DNA of 64,000 nt from Pricia antarctica. Its GTDB lineage: Bacteria; Bacteroidota; Bacteroidia; Flavobacteriales; Flavobacteriaceae. Shown here piece after piece: positions 48,803 to 58,249 of this stretch. The translations under genes and the position numbers were made by a program. Every line of letters begins with the position of its first letter. The stretch's first letter is position 1. Under the pieces are notes generated by a model. That model ran no database searches. It was not told the DNA's origin and saw only the letters and a list, made by a program, of their open reading frames with translations. The DNA lies in NCBI GenBank assembly GCA_011050085.1, contig DRGL01000008.1:1-64000 (forward strand), written 5' to 3'.

Positions 48803-49600
48803 TTAAAACCGATTATCGCCACCTAATAAATCCCCGAGTCCTCCCAAGACGCTGCCTTCTCCCTTATCCTTTCCACCACGCGGAATGGATGCTAGCACGC
48901 GACCCGCCAATCGGCTAAAGGGTAGGGATTGAATGTAAACGGTTCCCGGACCGCGTAATGTGGCAAAGAAAAGACCTTCACCCCCGAATATGGTATTTTT
49001 AATGCCCCCTACAAATTCGATATCGTAGTCAACCGTCTGGGTAAAGCCTACGATACAGCCCGTATCTACCTTCAGCACTTCGCCAACCGCCAAAACCTTT
49101 TTAGCTAAAGTACCGCCTGCATGAACAAAGGCTAGGCCATCGCCTTCCAGTTTTTGCATGATAAAACCCTCGCCACCAAAAAGTCCACGGCCTAGTTTTC
49201 TTGAGAATTCAATACCGATGGAAACCCCTTTTGCAGCACAGAGAAAGGCATCTTTCTGGCAGATGAACTTCCCTTGAATTTCAGAGAGGTCTATTGTAAG
49301 GATTTTTCCAGGATAGGGCGACGCGAAACTAATTTGTTTCTTCCCCTGCCCAACGTTTAGAAAAGCGGTCATAAATAGACTTTCACCAGTCAAAACTCGT
49401 TTACCTGCGGAAAAAATCTTGCCTAAAATTCCCTTTTCTTGATTCGAGCCATCCCCAAAAATAGTATCCATCTCGATTCCGGAATCCATCATCATAAAGC
49501 TTCCCGCCTCTGCGACCACTGCTTCTTGTGGGTCTAATTCAATTTCGACGTATTGCATTTCTTCGCCGAATATTTGGTAATCTATTTCGTGTGCATTCAT
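48803..49600 (-). CDS. TIGR00266/AIM24 family protein
   Basis: 265 residues, all-beta. Motifs [50 protein letters not shown] and a glycine-rich acidic end ([11 protein letters not shown]) place it in the AIM24/TIGR00266 family. Function in bacteria is not established. Same strand as DUF2461 (gap 60 bp), possibly one unit. Confidence 0.92.
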   Translation of the reverse strand: MNAHEIDYQIFGEEMQYVEIELDPQEAVVAEAGSFMMMDSGIEMDTIFGDGSNQEKGILGKIFSAGKRVLTGESLFMTAFLNVGQGKKQISFASPYPGKILTIDLSEIQGKFICQKDAFLCAAKGVSIGIEFSRKLGRGLFGGEGFIMQKLEGDGLAFVHAGGTLAKKVLAVGEVLKVDTGCIVGFTQTVDYDIEFVGGIKNTIFGGEGLFFATLRGPGTVYIQSLPFSRLAGRVLASIPRGGKDKGEGSVLGGLGDLLGGDNRF

Positions 49601-49710
49601 TCTGTAAAAGTTTATGTACTATTTGTCTTGCAGTTCACTAACGAAGTATTGGTATATAGAACGATAATTTTGTTACAAGCTAAAATTAAAAAAACCGGAG
49701 TTTATAAAGG

Positions 49711-50166
49711 TTAAGCCTTAATCCGAACCGTCCACTCAAAATTAAAGGTCGAAACCACCACGCCATCCTCATTGACCCCAACAGACTGCATCCAAAAAGT
49801 CTGTCCCTCACCTGTCGCAATAGTTTTGTCGATAGCTTCCTTAATCAAATGGCCATCTTCGCAGGTAAAGCGAATTTTTCCCGTTGCCTTTTTTGAGAAA
49901 TTGGCATTGTTATTTTGAACCAGCATTGAAATTTTTTTGCCGCTTTCCTTGATCTGATTGATAACCATTGCCCCAGTACTTAGTTCAGCCGCCATACCTT
50001 GAACCGCCCAAAACATCGAATTAAAAGGGTTCTGATTGCGCCATCCGTGTTTAACAGTGACAACACATTGCTGCTCGGTAATCGACTTTACACGAACACC
50101 CGTCCACCAAGCTGCCGGTAATTTAAAAAAGGTGAAAGTGTTAAATTTTCCTGCCGAAGCGCCCAT
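49711..50166 (-). CDS. DUF4442 domain hotdog-fold protein
   Basis: 151 residues. The N-terminus ends FFKLPAAWWTGVRVKSIT, and RNQNPFNSMFWAVQGMAAELSTGA is the typical DUF4442/hotdog helix region. Such proteins resemble acyl-CoA thioesterases but no activity is shown. The start at 50166 is well placed, and the gene is divergent from DUF4870. Confidence 0.85.
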   Translation of the reverse strand: MGASAGKFNTFTFFKLPAAWWTGVRVKSITEQQCVVTVKHGWRNQNPFNSMFWAVQGMAAELSTGAMVINQIKESGKKISMLVQNNNANFSKKATGKIRFTCEDGHLIKEAIDKTIATGEGQTFWMQSVGVNEDGVVVSTFNFEWTVRIKA

Positions 50167-50246
50167 TTTGTTTGTGATTTAATTCAAATGTAGCCAAAAT
50201 ATATGAAGTTATAAATGTTAATAATATATTAAATTATAGTACTTTG

Positions 50247-50280
50247 TTTTGCATAGTACCTTCTTTTAGATATATATTTG
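50247..50280 (+). promoter_or_regulatory. Bacteroidota promoter of the DUF4870 gene
   Basis: TTTTG at 50247-50251 and TATATTTG at 50273-50280, spaced 21 bp, give both -33 and -7 elements; the start codon is 20 bp on. This is the best two-part promoter in the window. Confidence 0.6.
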
Positions 50281-50299
50281 CATAAGAAACTAATAGCCA

Positions 50300-50782
50300 A
50301 TGGAAACTACACTGACAAAACACGAACGTAATTTGGGTGCCGCCATACACGCATCAACATTTTCTAAATTCTTTGTCCCTTTCGGAAATTTCATAATTCC
50401 CTTGGTATTGTGGACGGCAAATAAGAACGATAGTGAATTTATATACCATAATGGAAAACAGGCGCTCAACTTTCAGATCAGTATGTTCCTTTATTCCATA
50501 GTACTAGGAATAATTAGTGTCCCCATTTTTATAGGATTTTTTCCGGACATCTTTGACCTGGATTTTTTCGGATTTGGCCATATGAACAGTTATAACAATC
50601 TAGATTTCAACTTTGATAGTGATTCGCTAAATTTTGGTAGCTGGCTCCTACCCTTTGGCATTGCGGGAATGATGCAGGGTGGACTTTTTATAGTCAATAT
50701 TGTCTATACCATATTAGCGACACTTAGAACAAATGAAGGGCAGTTATTTCAATATCCGATTAGCATTAAATTCATTAAATAG
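50300..50782 (+). CDS. DUF4870 domain-containing membrane protein
   Basis: 160 residues. HASTFSKFFVPFGNFIIPLVLW and HNGKQALNFQISMFLY match DUF4870. Three to four membrane helices, with an acidic/aromatic loop between about 85 and 118. Function unknown. It precedes the PadR operon by 265 bp that hold no gene. Confidence 0.85.
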   Translation: METTLTKHERNLGAAIHASTFSKFFVPFGNFIIPLVLWTANKNDSEFIYHNGKQALNFQISMFLYSIVLGIISVPIFIGFFPDIFDLDFFGFGHMNSYNNLDFNFDSDSLNFGSWLLPFGIAGMMQGGLFIVNIVYTILATLRTNEGQLFQYPISIKFIK

Positions 50783-50994
50783 TAACATCAAAATTAACCT
50801 TAGGGTACTCATCACACCCTTATTTAAATCAATTAGGAGTTTATTCATCATTCACGCTAGACATGTTTCATTAGCCTTTCAATCGGAACCGAAACGTATC
50901 TAGCAAAATCAAATAACGAATACCGAATTTTTATGGTCAAAGCAGTCAAACTATGCAGGTACAAACACTAAAACAAAGGCCGCGTTCCCCCGAA

Positions 50995-51014
50995 CCTGTC
51001 TGGCGGCAGTTAGG
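50995..51014. repeat. Imperfect palindrome upstream of the PadR-type gene
   Basis: CCTGTCTG / CAGTTAGG around GCGG, an imperfect hairpin 33 bp before the start codon. It resembles the perfect element at 19272-19289. Its function is not known. Confidence 0.35.
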
Positions 51015-51047
51015 ACGAAGGAACTGCATAAAAAGCAAAAAAATATT

Positions 51048-51377
51048 ATGAACGTAGAAAATACAAAAGCGCAGATGCGCAAAGGAGTGCTCGAATACTG
51101 CATTCTATCCATTTTAAATGGAAAGGATAAGTATACTTCTGAGATTCTTGACACCTTGAAAGATGCCAGGATGCTGGTAGTCGAGGGTACCATTTATCCC
51201 CTTTTGACCCGATTAAAAAATGCAGGACTCCTAAGCTATCGTTGGGAAGAATCGAGTTCTGGACCGCCCCGAAAATACTATGCATTGACGGAAACGGGAA
51301 TATTGTTCTTAAAAGAACTGGATACAACTTGGGACGAGCTTAGAACGGCTACAAATTTAGTCACCCAGAACAAGTAA
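51048..51377 (+). CDS. PadR family transcriptional regulator
   Basis: 109 residues. Winged helix MRKGVLEYCILSILNGKDKYTSEI, the ARMLVVEGTIYPLLTRL recognition region and SGPPRKYYALTE wing are the PadR signature. PadR proteins usually repress a nearby gene. Here the PspC and DUF2807 genes follow on the same strand, a frequent trio in Bacteroidota, so autoregulation of this operon is likely. Confidence 0.93.
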   Translation: MNVENTKAQMRKGVLEYCILSILNGKDKYTSEILDTLKDARMLVVEGTIYPLLTRLKNAGLLSYRWEESSSGPPRKYYALTETGILFLKELDTTWDELRTATNLVTQNK

Positions 51378-51466
51378 TCGAAAACGCAACATTCAAATAA
51401 CGAATACATAATCCGAAACCTCTAAAAAAGCTCATATTGGTGAGGTTCAGGGCAAATCAACAAAAA

Positions 51467-53287
51467 ATGAACAAAACAGTCAACATAAATCTAGCCAATA
51501 GGCTCTTTCACATCGATGAGGGCGCTTACCTTAAAATGCAACGGTATCTTGAATCGGTAAAACGCTCGTTTGCGAATACAACGGGAAGCGATGAGATTTT
51601 AGCCGATATCGAGGCGCGTATCGCCGAACTTTTCTATGAGAAATTAGAAAACGAACGACAGGTAATTACCCAAAAAGAGGTAGATGAGGTTATTACCATC
51701 ATGGGCCAGCCTGAGGACTATCTTGTCGACGAGGATATTTTCGAAGATGAGCCCCAACCGACCAAAGCGCAAAAGGAACCGAAGCGACCCAAAAAGCTCT
51801 ACCGCGATACGGATCAAAAATATGTTGCCGGTGTATCGTCTGGGCTTGCACATTATTTCAAAATCGATGCCCTATGGATTCGACTGCTTTGGATAATTCT
51901 AACCATCGCTTCCGGTGGAAGTTTCATTTTGGTATATGGTCTACTGTGGCTTTTGATTCCCGAAGCGGTAACCACCTCCCAAAAGCTTGATATGCGGGGC
52001 GAAGACATCAATATTAGTAATATCGAACGTAAGGTTAAGGAAGGCTTTGATGATGTAGCCCAAAAAATCAAGAATGTCGATTACGAAGGGGTCGGAAACA
52101 AAGTAAAAAGCAGCGGTAAGACGTTTTTCGATTCAATTGGCGATCTTATTCTTTTCATCTTTAAAATCATTGGAAAGTTCATAGGGATACTGTTGATCAT
52201 AATAGGGGCATCGACGATCATCGGACTCTTTATTGGTATGGTAACCGTTGGTATTGCCGATGCCGTACACATACCCGGACTCGACTTTTACCATATTGTC
52301 GATGCTAGTAACATGCCCATCTGGTTTGTCTCTCTTTTAGGCTTTTTTGCCATTGGCATTCCGTTTTTCTTTTTGCTTTATTTAGGTTTGAAGATTTTGG
52401 TCAACAACTTGAAATCCATCGGGCGAATTGCCAAATTTTCCTTGCTCGGTCTTTGGTTGATTTCCATTATTTTACTTATCGTATTTGGGGTTCGACAAGC
52501 AACTGCGCGTGCCTATACCGAAGCCGTGAAGGTGGAAGAAAATCTAGTTTTTCAGGACTTGAGCGACACCTTGCAAATCAATATCGATTCGTACGATAGG
52601 GCGTACCGAAACATGCGAACGGTTAAAATGGGCGATGGTAGCATATTGAGTCGAAATGAAGCCGGGGAAGAGGTGATCGTATTGGATGATATCGATTTTT
52701 ATATCGAGAGGTCAAGAGATTCCGTAGCCCACATAGAGATTATCAAAGAATCGAACGGGTCTTCCTTTGATAAGGCCGAAGCATTGGCAAATGCCATTAA
52801 CTATGAGTATACCCTAGATAAAAATACCTTGTTGTTAAACGATTTCAGCACTACGGCCCGAAAGAATAAAGTGATGGACCAAGAGGTACGAGTTAATCTA
52901 AGGCTTCCTGTCGGTACGATACTTCAGTTCAACAATACATCGGAGTATCGTTGCCGGCGTTTCCACTTTAATAACGACAGGAATTTAGAAGGATGTGATT
53001 TACAGAACCTCACATGGAAAGTAGGTTCCGATGGCGATTTAATTTGCCAAGATTGTCCTGAGTTGCAAGAAGAGGAAGAATCAGAAACTAACAATATAAA
53101 AATAGATGATAAGGGTATCGATATCAATGTTAACGAAAATAGTGAGTCGTTCCGGCTTACCATTGATGAAAATGGCATTGACATCAAGGCGAATGAGAAT
53201 AGGGACCAAAAAAATAATACTAAGCCTGTAAATGAAGGAAATAAAAGAGTGGAAGATCAGGAAGGCAGCAATGATTCAATAGATTGA
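51467..53287 (+). CDS. PspC domain-containing membrane protein
   Basis: 606 residues from the ATG at 51467 (upstream alternative start at 51437 is non-ATG). A cytosolic N-terminal region (MNKTVNINLANRLFHIDEGAY), the PspC domain (RPKKLYRDTDQKYVAGVSSGLAHYF, then a helix), three further membrane helices (about 215-345), and a C-terminal acidic extracytoplasmic domain. The end repeats a DxGIDINVNEN / ENGIDIKANEN unit twice. It starts 90 bp after padR. PspC proteins sense envelope stress; the exact role of this long version is unknown. Confidence 0.9.
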   Translation: MNKTVNINLANRLFHIDEGAYLKMQRYLESVKRSFANTTGSDEILADIEARIAELFYEKLENERQVITQKEVDEVITIMGQPEDYLVDEDIFEDEPQPTKAQKEPKRPKKLYRDTDQKYVAGVSSGLAHYFKIDALWIRLLWIILTIASGGSFILVYGLLWLLIPEAVTTSQKLDMRGEDINISNIERKVKEGFDDVAQKIKNVDYEGVGNKVKSSGKTFFDSIGDLILFIFKIIGKFIGILLIIIGASTIIGLFIGMVTVGIADAVHIPGLDFYHIVDASNMPIWFVSLLGFFAIGIPFFFLLYLGLKILVNNLKSIGRIAKFSLLGLWLISIILLIVFGVRQATARAYTEAVKVEENLVFQDLSDTLQINIDSYDRAYRNMRTVKMGDGSILSRNEAGEEVIVLDDIDFYIERSRDSVAHIEIIKESNGSSFDKAEALANAINYEYTLDKNTLLLNDFSTTARKNKVMDQEVRVNLRLPVGTILQFNNTSEYRCRRFHFNNDRNLEGCDLQNLTWKVGSDGDLICQDCPELQEEEESETNNIKIDDKGIDINVNENSESFRLTIDENGIDIKANENRDQKNNTKPVNEGNKRVEDQEGSNDSID

Positions 53288-53495
53288 GGTCAATCCAACT
53301 AGCATCCTTCATCCATCAAAACTAAAAGATTTAAAACAATTCAGTTGTCATTTTCGACAGCTGAGGATTAAATAGTATTTAAAAGCAATAATAGTAAGCA
53401 TTTTTAAATCAATCAATACACAATCAGTAACCTAAGCTTTTCGAATTCTTAGAACTTAAAATGTCAGAGTTTGATAAAGCATTAAAACAACAGTC

Positions 53496-54227
53496 ATGAC
53501 AACATTAGTACGTATTGCAGTAGCCGCATTGGTAGCTTTTATTCTATCATCTTGTAATTTCGACATGAACCTAGGCGACTTTACAAGTGGAAAGCAGGGA
53601 AACGGTAAAGTGGTCAAGGAAAGCCGGGATATCTCAGAAGATTTTACAGAGGTATCGATATCTGAAGGCTTGATGGTCTATTTAGTTCAGGCCGATGAGT
53701 TTAAAATCGATGTAGAAGCGGATGAAAACGTAATTGATTTGATTGCAACGGACATCAAAAATGGAAAATTACGTATTCATGCCAAAGAAAATATCGGTCA
53801 GGCTACAAAAAATATTTATGTTTCCTTACCCGAAATTGAAGTATTACAAAGTTCAAGTGGAGCGCATTTAGAGGTCAAAAATGTCATAAATAGCGATAAG
53901 CTTGAGGTCGACGGTAGCAGTGGTGCCCAATTAGAGATAGAACTTATTGCAAATACCCTCGACCTGGATGCTAGCAGTGGCGCCAACCTAACGATTTCAG
54001 GTAAAGCAAACCGTGCTCAAGTAGATGTGAGCAGTGGTGGAAACATAAACGCTACGAAACTGAATGCTAAAATCTGCGATGCAGAAGCCAGTAGTGGTGG
54101 TAACCTTAAAATTCAGGTTTCAGATGCCCTTACCGCCGACGCCAGTAGCGGTGGTTCTATTGGCTATTCGGGCGAACCTAAGGTAGAGGAGAAAAAATCG
54201 GTATCCGGAAGCGTTCACCAGTATTGA
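53496..54227 (+). CDS. DUF2807 (head-GIN) lipoprotein
   Basis: 243 residues. The N-terminus MTTLVRIAVAALVAFILSSCNF has a lipobox (LSSC). The rest repeats SSG-G turns (DASSGANL, VDVSSGGNI, AEASSGGNL, ADASSGGSI), the mark of the DUF2807 beta-helix. It closes the padR/pspC/DUF2807 operon. Probably outer-membrane- or periplasm-facing. Function unknown. Confidence 0.9.
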   Translation: MTTLVRIAVAALVAFILSSCNFDMNLGDFTSGKQGNGKVVKESRDISEDFTEVSISEGLMVYLVQADEFKIDVEADENVIDLIATDIKNGKLRIHAKENIGQATKNIYVSLPEIEVLQSSSGAHLEVKNVINSDKLEVDGSSGAQLEIELIANTLDLDASSGANLTISGKANRAQVDVSSGGNINATKLNAKICDAEASSGGNLKIQVSDALTADASSGGSIGYSGEPKVEEKKSVSGSVHQY

Positions 54228-54350
54228 ACAACTATTTACAATTAGGAAACCATTTAAGACTCTAGAATTTTTCAATCGCCAGTCGGAGTTTTCTACTTGG
54301 CGACAGGAAAATTTTAGGGTCTTTTGTATCTTAGCCAAAACCGATGTTCA

Positions 54351-55361
54351 ATGCAACTCACACTTACAAAATATACCCTTCCCCTTAAACACACCTTTAG
54401 TATTTCGAGGGAATCCCACGATTTTCAAGATACCTTGATTGTTTCACTTTCTTTGGATGGTAAAACCGGATACGGTGAAACCACCTCCAATCCCTATTAT
54501 AAAATCACGATGGATACGCTTACTGCGGAAATCGAGGGAATGCGGAGTGAAATTGAAAACTTTCCATTGAAAACCCCGGAAGCCTTTCATCGATTTCTTT
54601 CGCAATCCGAGTTATCTAATTTCGCGTTATGCGCTTTAGATTTGGCGGCCCACGATCTATATGGAAAAATGTTGGACAAACCACTTTACGAGATTTGGGG
54701 GACAAATCTTGACAGGTACCCCACAACAAATTACACTATAGGTATAGCCTCTTTGGACAAAATGCTAGCCAAAATGCAGGAAACCCCGTGGCCCATCTAT
54801 AAAATAAAATTGGGAACTGATGATGATGTCGCCATTGTAAGAGAGCTCAGAAAACATACCGATGCTATATTTCGTATCGACGCAAATTGTGCCTGGTCAG
54901 CCAAGGAAACGATTGAAAATGCTCCACTATTAAAGGATTTAGGCGTTGAATTTTTAGAACAACCCTTAAGAGCGGATAACTGGGAAGGGATGGAAAGAGT
55001 CATGCATCAAAGTATCTTGCCGGTCATTGCCGATGAAAGTTGCATCGTTGAAGCCGATGTTGAAAAATGTGGATTACATTTTAATGGCATTAACATCAAA
55101 CTTACTAAATGTGGTGGCCTTACCCCTGCCCTACGCATGATTAAAAAGGCGAAGGAATTGGGCCTTAAAACTATGGTCGGCTGCATGACGGAGTCAACCG
55201 TTGGGATTTCCGCGATAGCACAATTACTGCCTCAACTCGACTACGTTGATATGGATGGCCCCTTGCTAATCAAGGAAGATATTGCCGACGGTATACGAAT
55301 TTTAGATGATGGAAAACTGATTTTCCCAAGCCTCGGGGGTAGCGGTATAACTTTAAGGTAA
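54351..55361 (+). CDS. Dipeptide epimerase (enolase superfamily)
   Basis: 336 residues from the ATG at 54351; a TTG 27 bp upstream is less likely. N-terminal capping domain, then TIM barrel with the Lys acid-base in YKIKLGT, metal ligands in FRIDANCAW and LEQPL, and the second Lys in INIKLTKCGG. The family converts L-Ala-L/D-Glu or similar dipeptides from peptidoglycan. The stop codon overlaps the next ATG (TAATG), so the next gene is translationally coupled. Confidence 0.9.
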   Translation: MQLTLTKYTLPLKHTFSISRESHDFQDTLIVSLSLDGKTGYGETTSNPYYKITMDTLTAEIEGMRSEIENFPLKTPEAFHRFLSQSELSNFALCALDLAAHDLYGKMLDKPLYEIWGTNLDRYPTTNYTIGIASLDKMLAKMQETPWPIYKIKLGTDDDVAIVRELRKHTDAIFRIDANCAWSAKETIENAPLLKDLGVEFLEQPLRADNWEGMERVMHQSILPVIADESCIVEADVEKCGLHFNGINIKLTKCGGLTPALRMIKKAKELGLKTMVGCMTESTVGISAIAQLLPQLDYVDMDGPLLIKEDIADGIRILDDGKLIFPSLGGSGITLR

Positions 55362-56410
55362 TGACGCATTATATAGATAGCTTTCCAGGACGAACGATTT
55401 CGATTCAGGGCAGGACGTATCTGTATTTTGGAGGCACCGCCTATTTGGGATTACAGACAGATAGTACATTTCAAAACCTATTTATTGAAAACATCAAAAG
55501 ATTCGGTACCAATTATGGCGCCTCACGAAAATCGAACATCAAGCTGTCCATCTTCGAAGAGGCCGAACGGCATTTGGCCCGGCAGGTCGGTGCGAAATCC
55601 TGCGTAACCGTATCCTCAGGTTATTTGGCGGGTCAGCTTGTAGCCCAGTCAATGACTAGTAAGGCACATCGGTTTTTTTATGCGCCAAACGCTCATTCTG
55701 CACTATACCCGATCAAATCAAAGTCGTATACTACCTTCACGGCCCTGAACATCGCCCTTAGGGAACATTTAAGAGTTCAGAACGATATAGTTCCCGTTGT
55801 ATTCCTGGATGCAATCGATTTTTCGGGATGTAATTATCCTGATTTTACCCCACTGAAAATGTTACCTTTAGACAAGATAATACTCGTGGTCGACGATTCA
55901 CACGGTATTGGTATCGTAGGAGATAATGGAGGAGGCGTTTTCAGTATTCTCAATCAATTGCAGATAAAGGAACTGTTAGTGTGTTGTTCATTAGGAAAAG
56001 GCTTTGGAATTCAAGCGGGTGCTGTTTTCGGGAAGGTTGAACGGATTTCTCAGCTCATGGATACTTCGTTCTTTGGTGGTGCGAGTCCCGCTGCTCCAGC
56101 AGCATTGGCCACATTATTAGAGGCCGAGCAAATCTATACTGAAAATAGGGAGCAATTACATAAGCATATTGCCAGATTTCAGGGCTCCCTCAAAAACCCT
56201 GAGAAATTTAATGGGATGGTCGGCCATCCCGCCTTTAGCTTTTCGGATGTACAACTCACGGAATACCTTGAACAGGAAGGTATCATTTTAACCAACTTCC
56301 CCTATCCCGAACAACACTCACAGCTTATGAGTCGAATAGTTATTAGTGCCCATCATAAGGATGATGATATCGATAAGCTTACTACATTATTGAACGAGCA
56401 GCAGGTTTGA
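55361..56410 (+). CDS. AOS-family PLP-dependent enzyme, short version
   Basis: 349 residues, 40-70 shorter than usual AOS enzymes (BioF about 385). VVDDSHGIG gives the cofactor-binding Asp/His and CSLGKGFGIQAG the PLP lysine (Lys213). VSSGYLAGQL and FFGGASPAAPAA are further AOS blocks. The missing part is mainly N-terminal (the sequence begins almost at the FGGTAYLG motif), so a different acyl or amino-acid substrate is possible. It is fused by overlap to the dipeptide epimerase; a joint role in amino-acid or peptide metabolism is inferred. Confidence 0.8.
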   Translation: MTHYIDSFPGRTISIQGRTYLYFGGTAYLGLQTDSTFQNLFIENIKRFGTNYGASRKSNIKLSIFEEAERHLARQVGAKSCVTVSSGYLAGQLVAQSMTSKAHRFFYAPNAHSALYPIKSKSYTTFTALNIALREHLRVQNDIVPVVFLDAIDFSGCNYPDFTPLKMLPLDKIILVVDDSHGIGIVGDNGGGVFSILNQLQIKELLVCCSLGKGFGIQAGAVFGKVERISQLMDTSFFGGASPAAPAALATLLEAEQIYTENREQLHKHIARFQGSLKNPEKFNGMVGHPAFSFSDVQLTEYLEQEGIILTNFPYPEQHSQLMSRIVISAHHKDDDIDKLTTLLNEQQV

Positions 56411-56508
56411 ATAACATACATAAAAAATATTATGAAAAACAACTAAAATGGGTAGCTTGATATAATTGTTTTAAAGACGAAAAGACTGTGTAAATACTAT
56501 TAAATAGC

Positions 56509-58197
56509 ATGAGAGAAAAAAACTACAGCGGGATACTTCTTTTTTTAATCGGCGTATTAAGTCTTTCATCGGCATGGTCGCAAACCTACGCTAAGCATGG
56601 TATGGTGGTCTCCGATAATCAAATAGCTTCGCAAATAGGAATTGACATTCTTAAAAAAGGTGGGAATGCCATCGATGCCACGGTGGCTACCGCATTGGCA
56701 CTTGCAGTCGTGCATCCTCAAGCTGGTAATATCGGGGGTGGCGGATTTATTGTGTTTATGGATGCCGAAAGCGAAACGACCACAATTGATTTTCGGGAAA
56801 AAGCCCCTTTGCTTGCAACGCCCGAAATGTTTTTAGATGCGGCCGGTAATCTTATTGAAGGGAGTAACCACAAGGGTTTGAAATCAGTAGGTGTTCCCGG
56901 AACTGTGGCGGGCCTTTACATGGCACACCAAAAATATGGTTTGCTGCCTTGGAAAAAGCTGGTGAAACCTGCAATAGATTTGGCCAAGAAAGGAGTCGTT
57001 CTATCCTACACACTGGCTTCCCATGCTAGAAACATACAATCTGGTTCGTCTCCGGAATTCATGAAAAATTATTATACCGATGCTAAAGGCAAGCTTCTTC
57101 GATATGGAGATGTATGGGTTCAAAATGAACTCGCCAATACTTTAAAACAAATTAAAAAACATGGCAAAGATGGATTTTACAATGGTAAAGTAGCCAAGGA
57201 AATCGTTGATTACATGACCAAAAACGGTGGGTTGATACGTCTTGAAGACCTTAAAAACTATACGGCCATTGAGCGAAAACCTTTAAAAGGCACCTATAAT
57301 GGTTATGATATCTATTCCATGCCGCCGCCAAGTTCAGGTGGTGTCGCCTTAATCGAAATGATGAATCTAATGGAGCAGGCTAACCTTGATTCTGTGCCTT
57401 TCAATTCCACCGAGTACGTACATTTGGTGGCCGAAACCATGCGACGGGCCTTTGCCGATAGGGCAGAACATCTTGGTGACCCAGATTTTAATCCCAATCT
57501 TCCAATTGATTGGTTGACCTCAAAGAATTTTGCTAAAGAGCGGTATGGAAATATTGATTTTACAAAGGCCTCCGTTAGCGATTCAACTAAGTTCGGACAG
57601 CTTTATGACGGTTCGAACACTACCCATCTATCGGTAATCGACAAAAATTATAATGCCGTATCGCTAACCTATACCTTGGAAGATTCCTACGGTTCGGAAA
57701 TGGGTTCCCCGAAATTAGGCTTTATTTTTAATAATGAGATGGGCGATTTCAACCCGCAGCCAGGCTTAACCGATAGACAAGGGCTGATTGGATCTGACCC
57801 CAATCTTATCCGTCCTGAAAAACGGATGCTCTCAAGCATGACGCCTACCATCGTAGCGAAAAATGGAAGGCCTTATTTGGTAATCGGTAGCCCTGGAGGG
57901 CGGACCATCATCAATACGGTCTTTCAAACCGTTTTAAACGTGTTGGAATACGGAATGCCCATCAAAAATGCTATTGAAACCATGAAAATACATCACCAAT
58001 GGCTGCCCGATGAACTGGTCTATGAGAAGGATTTACTTTCTCCGGATACCCAAAAATCCCTTGAAAAAATGGGACATAAGACTAGGGATGTGAAAAATTT
58101 AGGGCGCTTGATGGGCATTATGTATGACCCTGAACGAAATATTTATATCGGCGTATCGGATTCATCGAGTCCGGATGGTGCATCGGTAGGATATTGA
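56509..58197 (+). CDS. ggt: Gamma-glutamyltransferase
   Basis: 562 residues, single precursor. Signal peptide (MREKNYSGILLFLIGVLSLSSAWSQ). The autocleavage/catalytic threonine is Thr371 in NTTHLSV, with YTLEDSYGS, RMLSSMTP and IGSPGGRTI after it. It hydrolyses gamma-glutamyl peptides such as glutathione in the periplasm. It follows the epimerase/AOS pair by about 100 bp, same strand. Peptide recycling is the common theme. Confidence 0.95.
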   Translation: MREKNYSGILLFLIGVLSLSSAWSQTYAKHGMVVSDNQIASQIGIDILKKGGNAIDATVATALALAVVHPQAGNIGGGGFIVFMDAESETTTIDFREKAPLLATPEMFLDAAGNLIEGSNHKGLKSVGVPGTVAGLYMAHQKYGLLPWKKLVKPAIDLAKKGVVLSYTLASHARNIQSGSSPEFMKNYYTDAKGKLLRYGDVWVQNELANTLKQIKKHGKDGFYNGKVAKEIVDYMTKNGGLIRLEDLKNYTAIERKPLKGTYNGYDIYSMPPPSSGGVALIEMMNLMEQANLDSVPFNSTEYVHLVAETMRRAFADRAEHLGDPDFNPNLPIDWLTSKNFAKERYGNIDFTKASVSDSTKFGQLYDGSNTTHLSVIDKNYNAVSLTYTLEDSYGSEMGSPKLGFIFNNEMGDFNPQPGLTDRQGLIGSDPNLIRPEKRMLSSMTPTIVAKNGRPYLVIGSPGGRTIINTVFQTVLNVLEYGMPIKNAIETMKIHHQWLPDELVYEKDLLSPDTQKSLEKMGHKTRDVKNLGRLMGIMYDPERNIYIGVSDSSSPDGASVGY

Positions 58198-58249
58198 AAT
58201 AGTGATACCGTGGGTAATAAACGGCTCGTCATCAAGTCGTAATACCTGC

